Positions 57,077-64,000 of a DNA stretch of 64,000 bases are shown here, in pieces. Below the pieces are notes generated by a model. It ran no database searches and had not been told where the DNA came from. It saw only the letters and a list, made by a program, of their open reading frames with translations. The DNA is from Geranomyces variabilis. Its lineage: Eukaryota; Chytridiomycota; Chytridiomycetes; Spizellomycetales; Powellomycetaceae. The stretch spans positions 124,001-188,000 of the forward strand of contig JADGJP010000027.1 of NCBI GenBank assembly GCA_027603065.1. The letters are read 5' to 3'. Position 1 is the stretch's first letter. Every line of letters starts with the position of its first letter. The translations under genes were made by a program, and so were the position numbers.

Positions 57077-57352
57077 GAAAACGAGAGCAGGTTGCAGATG
57101 TAAACAGCGGTCTCACGGCCGTTTGATAACTGTCTAGGCTGCAGGATCCCGACACTTTCAAAGAGCTACATCGTAAGTTAATCCGTCGGCGCATGATAGT
57201 AAACTTGCGCAGCATGCCGTGAGACAAGCCAGTGTCTTAATCGGTCAGGCGCGGAGGAGCAAAGCGTACTTGCCAAGATCGAGAAGAATGTGGTGGAGAT
57301 CGCGGCGACGGAAAAAGCTATATTGCATTGCTGGAAACTCCTGCGACCTTGA
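57077..57352 (+). CDS. Possible 3' exons of a small helical-protein gene
   Basis: Three phase-consistent plus-strand segments, 57077-57099, 57138-57172 and 57213-57352, read ENESRLQM, LQDPDTFKELHP and CRETSQCLNRSGAEEQSVLA and continue as an amphipathic helix to a stop. Splice sites are good (CGCATCAG, GTAAAC, GTCTAG, GTAAGT, GCGCAG). No start exon or family identified. Its end is 105 bp from the convergent end of APC11. Confidence 0.3.
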
Positions 57353-57457
57353 TAAGTGCAAGAGCGCGATCGAAATTTCGTTGTCATTGTCGTGTGCGGA
57401 TGTGACGTCTGGTGCAAACTGCAGATTGGTTTTCATGGCGCCGGTACAATTAAGTCA

Positions 57458-57801
57458 TTAAGAGCGGATCCTCCACGGCCTGCGGTCCATCGGACACTGC
57501 TCCTTCGACTGTTCTTTGCTGATCCAATGCTCGATGCAATGCATGTGAAATACATGATTGCACTGTCCCCAAACTATCAGATAGCAAAGACCAGTTAGCG
57601 TCGGTCTCTTGCGGGAGGGTTGTAGGCAGTGGCGGATCGTCGTTACTCACCAAGCGGGCATTCGTCTCCAGGAACTTTGCAGTCGGGACAGCAGCCGTCA
57701 AAGGCGTAGTAGCAGATTCCGCAGGTCTCGTCGTCGCCGACGCCGCCAACCTCCCACTTCCAGGCGGCCACGGCTTTCCATTTCTTGATTGTGACTTTCA
57801 T
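57458..57801 (-). CDS. APC11: Anaphase-promoting complex subunit 11 (RING-H2)
   Basis: Segments 57801-57651 and 57573-57458 give 88 residues, the normal APC11 length. The sequence starts MKVTIKKWKAVAAWKWEV, as in the family. Zinc ligands are in CGICYYAFDGCCPDCKVPGDECPL, then WGQCNHVFHMHCIEHWI and CPMDRRPWRI. Val before WGQC is rebuilt by the intron. It is the RING subunit that with APC2 catalyses ubiquitin transfer by the APC/C to securin and cyclin. It shares a 96-bp gap with MAD1 on the opposite strand. Confidence 0.96.
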
Positions 57802-57897
57802 CTAATTCGCGCGCGCGAGGTTGATGGGAAAGAATTTTCCAAGAGTGTCTGCCGTGTGCGTCACAACGCTTCCCGCCTTCTCGGGCTCTCCGTCGCA
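57802..57897. promoter_or_regulatory. Bidirectional promoter, APC11 / MAD1
   Basis: The 96 bp between start codons hold a GCGCGCGC run and no TATA box. Both transcripts must begin within it or inside each other's leader. Confidence 0.6.
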
Positions 57898-60781
57898 ATG
57901 CCCAAGGACTCCACAAAGTCATCACACTACCATCCATATCAGCGCTCGTCTACACGGCCGCCTCCTCCGCCATCAGGCGACAGTAACGCCGTTTCTCGCT
58001 TCGCGGACACGCAGGCCGGTTCATTCTTCCCCGAACCCCGCCGCTTCGCTTCCTCCGCCTTCCGCCCAAGTTTTGCCAGCTCAGTCGGCCCCACCGAGGA
58101 TATTAATGGCGAATTCAATCTTTTCCTGACCCGAAAAGAGCTGCTCAAGTCTGTTAGTGGGAAGGTAAAACTGCCAGTTGCTTGCTTTTGCAGAGTTCGA
58201 AACAGGCCGGATACGGAAGTGCAGGCCCTGACGCTTTTAGCTGGTGCCAATAGGACAGACTGCGGCAAAGTATCGGCTCGAATGACTCGTCGCCGTTCTT
58301 CCGGAGTACGACTAGCTCGGGAACAAATGCTTCGCTTGATTTATACTCGGGTGCGCGGCTGACATCCCTTTCCACATGGTGTCATAGCACACGAGACGCC
58401 AGGCTGACGGTTCTTCGAAACAGATCCGGAGCTCATCAAAGCGCGGAAGGAGATCCGCGACTTGAAGGACTCGCGGCGAAAAATCAGTGACAAAAAGGCA
58501 GGGCTGGAGCGTAAGGTGCATGATTTGGAGAAAAGCGCGGCCGAAAAGGAGGAGAGGGTCACGGAAGGCATGGCTAGGATCGACGTACGTCAAAGCTGTT
58601 CAGCACCCGGGACTCTTTCAGTAGAAAGGCAGCTGATTTCTCTTTCTCGGTCATTTAACAGCAATTGGAGGCCGATCGAGAATTTCTCGTTAACCGCGTG
58701 AAGGAGCTCGAACGACGGCTGGAGGACGCAGAAGAAAACATGATCGAATGGCAAAAGGACGCAGAAATGACGCAAAACGCTCTCAAGCGCCAGAACGGGC
58801 AGCTGCAGGAACAGCTGGCTATGGAAAGGGAGCAGGCTGACAGTGAGCTCCGGCAAGGTGATCTGGAGAAAGAAAAAATGGAGGCGGACCTTGAGCGCCT
58901 GTATCAGCAGGTTGCAGAACACCAAAATGAGGTATGGAAGGCTGCCGCGAGCAGGAAGGGTGAGGCAAGCCCTCTTACCGAGTTTCGGTGATCAGTTCAA
59001 GAAGCACTGTGCGCAAGCAAAAGCGAGCCGCGAGCAGCAGGGCACTTTAGAGCGTCAGCTCCGAGAGGCACAGGCGACCATCAGGAACTTGCAAGCCAAT
59101 GACGCTCTTACCGAACTTATAACACTCAAACGAGGGTTGATTGGTAAGGAGCAGGTGCGGGCTCGGACTCAAAGGCGCAAAGCTCACACGCGTCGCGCGG
59201 CCTTCGCTTTTTGCAGAACAGATGACACACCTGCGCACTATGGAAAAAAAGATGCTCGATCTTGAGGTCCAAAACAGCAATCTCCGGTCTACACAACAAA
59301 ACACCGAGCTGCTCAAGGACGAAAACGAACATTTGGCCGCGCAGATCGCGCGATTGGCCGAATCTCGTGATGCTGCAGACAAGCTGGCAGTGGAAATCGA
59401 GCAATTTAAAGCCGAGAAACAGCAATGGACGCGGTTTCTCAGCGAGAACGACGACGTCGTTGGCGTGGATTCCCCACATGCGCTCGCGCAGGCTCTCGCG
59501 AATGCCAGACTCGAGCTGGCGGCGTTGAAAGAAGCTTCAGGCGAAGACCGAGCGAGCGCAAAATGGCGCGCGGCGGAATTGGAGCGCCTCCGCGAGCAAC
59601 TGAAGGAACGAGAAGCACGGATCGCAGACGTGGAACGGAGGCGCGAGCTTGAAGCGCGTGCGTGCAAGCGGCTTGAGCATGGCCGGTTGTTGGCGCAAAA
59701 GGAGGTTGACTTTTTGCGTGAGCAGCTGCGGAGCTATGATATAGAGGATGCGAGCAATGCGGCGGATTCTGCGGCGGCGGCGCATGATGCGCTAAAAGCG
59801 GACCGTATTCGCACGTTGGAAGGCGCGGTGGACGAATACCGCTCTGCGGTCCGAGCGCTTGAGGATCAGCTTGGGCAGCTGGAAAAGAGCGAAAGTGCTG
59901 GATTCCAGGCTGCGCCAGCGCCGCAACAACCGCCACAAGATCCGCAACTCCCAGCGCTCTTGACGGCCGCACGAGCCGAGTGCGAGACATTGCAATCCCG
60001 TGTGCACGAGCTCGAACGCGCGCTGGGACGCGGCGAGCATAATCCTGCGACGCATCGCGTGCTACAGCTGGCGAACAATCCAGAGACGATGGAGCTTGCG
60101 GTGCGGCAGGCGACGCTTGATGCATTGCACGCCGAAAACGCGCAATTGCGGGCGCAATGCGCGAACGCGCCAACGCCTGCTATTAGTGGCGACGGCGGAG
60201 CGGTTCCGGTTGAGAGCCTCCGCGTTGTGGAACTGGAGTGCAGCAAACTAAAGCAGGAGATTCAGGACACAAAAAAGCGAAATGATCGACTGCAGCAGGT
60301 TTATCAGACTCAAGTTCAGGAATACCGGGAAGCCGTGTACTCACTACTAGGTATGCACCAGTGGCAGGAATACGTCAGGGAGTTTTGGAGAAGATGGAAA
60401 CTATAATTTCTCTCGTCCTTTCTCTTTTCCCTTTCTCTTTTCAAAGGCTACAAACTGGTGATTGAGTCTGACGGCCGCGTACGCCTGACATCATGCTTTG
60501 CGGACGATCCGCGCTATCGATATCAACCTGGCGGCGGCGCCGCAGAGCCGGCCAGCGCCGAAGCCGCCGCAGCAGGCACGTCGATTCCAGCTGTCGTATT
60601 TGACAATGCGGGTGGCACGGTCACACTTGCGGGCGGCAGCGGCGGGCAGGAAGAAGCGGCGGTACGAATTGCGCTCAGGCAATACTTGGACGGGCGAGGG
60701 TGCGCGCCAGCGTTTTTGGCCAAAGTCACTCTGGTATTGTTTGAAGGCGGAGATACCGGCGGCGGCGGAGGCCCAAGTTGA
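57898..60781 (+). CDS. MAD1: Spindle assembly checkpoint protein MAD1
   Basis: Seven segments (57898-58164, 58254-58350, 58424-58584, 58662-58931, 58996-59143, 59217-60350, 60447-60781) give 803 residues. A Ser/Pro-rich N-terminus (1-120) is followed by long coiled coil (about 120-690, for example IRDLKDSRRKISDKKAGLER, DLEKEKMEADLERLYQQVAE, KLKQ-like heptads). The C-terminal domain starts at YREAVYSLLGYKLVIESDGRVRLTS, which matches the Mad1 C-terminal fold; the Gly in LLG is rebuilt by the last intron. It recruits Mad2 to unattached kinetochores. The exon 2 acceptor after CCAATAG is favoured by the CTGACG branch site and by a natural Ser-rich reading. The C-terminal fold carries a Gly/Ala-rich insert. 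Confidence 0.88.
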
Positions 60782-61322
60782 GGGAAGACAAGGTCAGGTA
60801 TATCTCCGCTGGTCTAATTTGTACAGAACTGCAACGTGGGGGGTTTTTTTTATATATGTAAGCCGGGGGGCGGCAAGTGATGTCTGCGCGCAGAGCTTGT
60901 CAAGTTATCATTCGCGCGGAGGCGACGGCAATAGAAGTGGATGTAGGGCACAGCTTGAGCCTGCGCCAGGATAGGGGGCACTGAGTGGCTCTGATACAGC
61001 TGTTTACTTCAGGCAAACCAAGAACAGAGCCATTCTGTTCAGCGGAAGCGCCCGTAGCGGGGAAGGGGCTATAAGCCGTTGATTTTCCTCGCCACAGTTG
61101 GCCACGACCAACTCCGTGTGTTTCTACACTGTGTATTTCCTGCCGGCTTACGCTGGGCGCAGGCCCGCCTTTACTTAAGGGATAGAAAAACGTGGCCATG
61201 CTATCTAATGATAGGGGAATCGGGGTCTCAAAGCGGACGAGGAAGCTACAAGGACTTTCCTTTGACTATTCCCATCGTCTGGCGTTGCGAGATATTTGCG
61301 GCGCCCTCGTTTTGATTTTTTT
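60782..61322. other. Intergenic
   Basis: Convergent 3' regions. TATATATG occurs near 60850. No gene supported. Confidence 0.5.
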
Positions 61323-61813
61323 TCACTCAGTGACGGCCTTCTGACTGGGCGGTTTGGCAATAGCACGAGCTCGACAGCGCTTAAAAGACCAGCGGTACAC
61401 GCCATACCCGCCTGCAGTCGTAAGCGTCGCAACCATCATCATGGGGCCCGGTTTACGCAGCTGGAGGGAGCTGTCTGGCCGTTTGCGAAAGACTGTGAAC
61501 GCGAAGGCTGGAAAAGCGGGGGAAAAAAATGTGTTTGCGGCAAAGAAAGCAAGACAGAGAGACTTGGCCTTTTTTTTGACATTTTTGGTGACTTAGATTA
61601 CTGACCGAAGAGAGCGGATGAGGCGCCGATGAGGGCGGCTTGATTGCGGCAGCGCCTCTCCTCGAGCGAGGGCATAGTTTGTGTTGTTGAGTCCATTTCG
61701 TTGCGAATTGTGTGGAGGAACGGGCAAGCAAAGTTAGGCCAGCGCTCAGGTTGACGTTTTGCCAAGCCACACTGCTGCGCGTTGACACTCTCAGCCATCC
61801 AGTCCGGACGCAT
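61323..61813 (-). CDS. Small two-helix membrane protein (OCIA-like?)
   Basis: Segments 61813-61606 and 61507-61323 give 130 residues; the intron has a GTCAGT donor and a CTTTTCCAG acceptor. The N-terminal half has two Cys and helical segments. It then reads LEERRCRNQAALIGASSALF, a basic loop, a second helix (MMMVATLTTAGGYGVYRWSF) and KRC. The pattern of an early Cys, two short helices and a terminal Cys after GYG resembles OCIA-domain mitochondrial/endosomal proteins, but the match is weak. The start is the first ATG after an upstream stop; an additional 5' exon is possible. Confidence 0.4.
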
Positions 61814-61953
61814 TGCAGCGTCATAACAAGCGCGATACGGACGAACAAGGGTGTCTTTTTCCCGACGAAATAACGTATTCACGTGTTTGATTTAAGGTGG
61901 TCTACGCGTGCTTTCTCAATTCTAAAGGCAAGTGTATAGTGAGGAAAAGTTTA

Positions 61954-62427
61954 TCAAACGGACAGGATCACAAACAGACCGGCTAGGCCAGCGGCGAAAA
62001 CCGAAGCGATGGACAACAAAGCAGCACTGGTTGCCGACTTTGGCGCAGACGCAACAGCAGCAGCGGAGCCCCTAAAGTAGCAGGAGCAGCAGTCGTAGGA
62101 GCAGCGGCTGCGGGAACGCGACAGACGGAAGAGGCGCCACCGGAGCGGGAACAGAGGGGGCAACGGGGGCCGCGGATGGGAGAGGAAGGGCAGCTGAGAA
62201 AGCAGGCGCCGGAACGCTAAGAGCTGGAGCAATGAGCTGGTAGCTCGACATCCGGGTATTGCCTGCCGGGGTTGTGAGGCTAAGACCGAAACCCGCAGCC
62301 GCTTCCTGGAAGTTCCCTGTTTACACCCTGCGAATGCTAAGGCTAAACCGGTCATTTGGGCGTCAGAGAAAGGTGCGCCGGTTATTGGTGGACAGCTTGC
62401 GTAATTGTCCGTAAAGTCATTTTCCAA
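61954..62427 (-). CDS. Fragment of a Pro/Ala-rich secreted protein with GPI-type C-terminus
   Basis: Two frames look natural: CPPITGAPFSDAQMTG at the 5' side, then in the next frame a Pro/Ala/Val-rich linker (SAAPVAPSVPAPVAPLPSV). After a CTACTTTAG acceptor-like site the C-terminus reads SATSAALLSIASVFAAGLAG and ends FVILSV, a hydrophobic GPI-signal-like end. The joins between frames are not resolved by any intron of normal size. Either a missed splice or a decaying gene. It resembles the 10.95-12.06 kb secreted protein only in type, not in sequence. Confidence 0.3.
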   Translation of the reverse strand: MENDFTDNYASCPPITGAPFSDAQMTGLALAFAGCKQGTSRKRLRVSVLASQPRQAIPGCRATSSLLQLLAFRRLLSQLPFLSHPRPPLPPLFPLRWRLFRLSRSRSRCSYDCCSCYFRGSAAAVASAPKSATSAALLSIASVFAAGLAGLFVILSV

Positions 62428-62581
62428 CGCGACGTGCGAGGGAGAAAAGGAACGACCACAGGGGGGGTTAGGGGGAGAGAGAGAGAGAGAGTAAAAGAGA
62501 TGCGCTTTCCAGTTATGTACAAAGTTGTAGAAAAGTAATAATAAAATTCGTGCAGCGTGGGCTGCCGCCGCCGTCGCAAGC

Positions 62582-63162
62582 TCAGGTCAATTTGACCGCG
62601 TTGTTGTCCATCAGCAGCTCAACCAGCGGCTGCCAATCAGTGTCGTTGCCGTTGCTAATGCTCTTGAAGAACGCGCCTGCCGCTGCCTCCATCTGGCCCG
62701 TATGTAAGAAGCTGAATGCAAGCAGGTGTTGTGCCTCGCGTTTTGTGCGGTCGTTGCGCAGCGCTGGTGCCACGCATTCAATGACAGAGTGGTAGTCATG
62801 GGTTTTGTAGTATCCGCGCGCAGCGTACAGCCATCCCAATGCGTCTAAGAGAGCGAAGGATCTGGTTTTAGACAAGAATGAGAGTGAAGGGACCGGCGTG
62901 AAAAAATGTGGGCAACCTTTTGGACAGAAGCCTACGCTTTGGATGAGGGTATCGCGTACAGACTTGCGCTGGTCCATCCGTGCTCGCGCGGAAGAGAGTT
63001 GGCGAGAAGAAGAGGCAAAGAGGGACCGGTGTCAGGGAGGGAGAGAGTGGGAGACTGGGCAGAGACAGATAGACCGGACAAGAGGCAGAGAATAACCGAC
63101 AGCGAAGAAGCGAGCGACAAACATAACGCGAGGCCATCACGTAAGCAAAAATCGAGCATCAT
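62582..63162 (-). CDS. TPR-like protein, 5' end uncertain
   Basis: The last segment, 62861-62582, reads ALGWLYAARGYYKTHDYHSV, RTKREAQHLLAFSFLHTGQM and AAGAFFKSISNGNDTDWQPL, two to three tetratricopeptide-like helix pairs. It ends LLMDNNAVKLT. It joins in phase to an upstream segment ending at 62936 (HGWTSASLYAIPSSK). Further upstream the frame stays open to an ATG at 63162 through a very hydrophobic, pyrimidine-rich stretch that may be intron or a signal sequence; an acceptor lies at 63055. Not identified more closely. Confidence 0.5.
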
Positions 63163-63325
63163 CTCGTTGTAATTGGCCACACATTTTGAGCACGCATTTG
63201 CACCGCACGCATCTCTTGACTTAGCTCTCTGTTAGGACCGATCAACCTTCACTGTCCTCGCTTACCTCTATTTGTCTCGGAAGCAACGTTTCAAATCGCT
63301 CCTGGTGTTGAATAGGATTCGCAAA

Positions 63326-64000
63326 ATGACTGCAAGTCAACCACCGATAGGCTTGAGCGCGTCCTTCCACGCCGCCTTGCTACAGGCCCAGGCCGACCAG
63401 AAGGCCGTCACCAAGAACCCATGTATGACGCCTCATAGAGCTGCTCTGTCATCGGCTGCCGTTCTCTATTGTGATGAGTTACTAACTAATTTCTGTGTGC
63501 AACTGTACTTGTCTCTTTTTGCAGCTGCTCCGGCGCCCAGTCCAAAGCTCACCCCAGGCTCGCCCGCTCCACTCTCCCCAACGCCGTCAACGCTGACACC
63601 CACAATCTCAGAAGCGAACTTTTGCATCCTTCCACGCATCGACCAGCTCTCTGTCCTCCCGCCAGATCTGCAGCACATCCTCCGCAACCTGCCCTTCTTT
63701 CGACCGATAGGCGACGCTACCGCCCCGCGGATCGCGGGTCTTGATGATTTTCTCGCCGATATCAGCAATGTCATGCATATACGCCACTATAGCCCGGGCG
63801 ATGTTGTCATACAAGAAGGCGAGCGCGCGCGCGCCATGTTTTTTCTCATCAAAGGCATGCCCGATTCGCCAGCCGATAGCCGTGCTTTTCCGTGATCGTA
63901 GCAGTTGATGCGAGGTCTGACACTTGTGATTTAGGGATCGTCAAGGTCATAAGCGATGACGGCGAAATAAATTTTGCCGAGCTGCGAACAGGAAGTTATT
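63326..64000 (+). CDS. Cyclic-nucleotide-binding-domain protein, 5' part (cut by window end)
   Basis: Segments 63326-63422, 63525-63854 and 63935-64000 are present; the gene runs past the window. A Pro/Thr/Ser-rich N-terminus precedes a helical segment and then a cNMP-binding fold: VMHIRHYSPGDVVIQEGERA, MFFLIKG, IVKVISDDGEINFAELRTGS. The join after AAAG uses a GC donor (GCATGC) and TTTAG acceptor with CTGAC upstream. The best GT alternative would insert about nine residues between the strands. It could be a PKA regulatory-like protein, a channel or a patatin-type protein; what follows outside the window decides. Confidence 0.7.

Overview
The window looks like nuclear DNA of an early-diverging, probably zoosporic (chytrid-like) fungus. 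The reasons are short introns (mostly about 45-110 nt, GT-AG, often with a CTNAC-like branch site), a class V-type chitin synthase with a myosin-like head, a fungal amino-acid permease, a peroxisomal Pex24/DysF protein, a standalone dihydroorotase, and a large receptor with animal-like extracellular modules. The lineage is inference; no rRNA or mitochondrial sequence is present to confirm it. Coding models were built by hand by joining open frames across splice sites that keep phase and restore known family motifs. Where no family guided the joins, confidence is lower.

Layout. 0.4-4.2 kb: a seven-helix membrane protein of unknown family and an amino-acid permease. 5.3-10.7 kb: an FG nucleoporin with a RanBP1 domain, a UBE2E-type ubiquitin-conjugating enzyme and, divergent from it, mitoribosomal mS38. 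10.9-18.1 kb: a GPI-type secreted protein, a ubiquitin-like/RING protein, an unknown low-complexity protein and an MFS transporter with a GC-AG intron. 18.1-23.9 kb: a degenerate island with three Tc1/mariner-like MITEs, a foldback element, a duplicated exon module, a zinc-finger ORF and a near-copy of a receptor exon. 24.0-28.2 kb: an Mpv17-family protein, a C1-Pex24-DysF protein and a small unknown. 28.5-37.2 kb: the 13-exon receptor, BCKDH E1-alpha and SelO. 37.6-43.6 kb: chitin synthase. 44.3-51.3 kb: an LRR protein, dihydroorotase, a hAT-like MITE, a small gene and a four-CBS-type protein. 51.5-60.8 kb: a mitosis-rich stretch with an Scm3/HJURP-like protein, an LRR protein, U6 snRNA, APC11 and MAD1. 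60.8-64.0 kb: small membrane/secreted genes, a TPR protein and the 5' part of a cyclic-nucleotide-binding protein.

Functional themes. APC11 and MAD1, which act at opposite sides of the spindle checkpoint, start 96 bp apart on opposite strands. The CENP-A-chaperone-like gene starts 103 bp from its divergent neighbour. Ubiquitin-pathway genes (UBE2E, Ubl-RING, APC11) recur. The items most worth a second look are the receptor with its recent partial copy in the repeat island, the Ubl-RING fusion, the MITE families, the C1-Pex24-DysF fusion, the GC-AG introns and micro-exons, and the divergent U6 gene. No LTR element, virus-like element or CRISPR array was seen.
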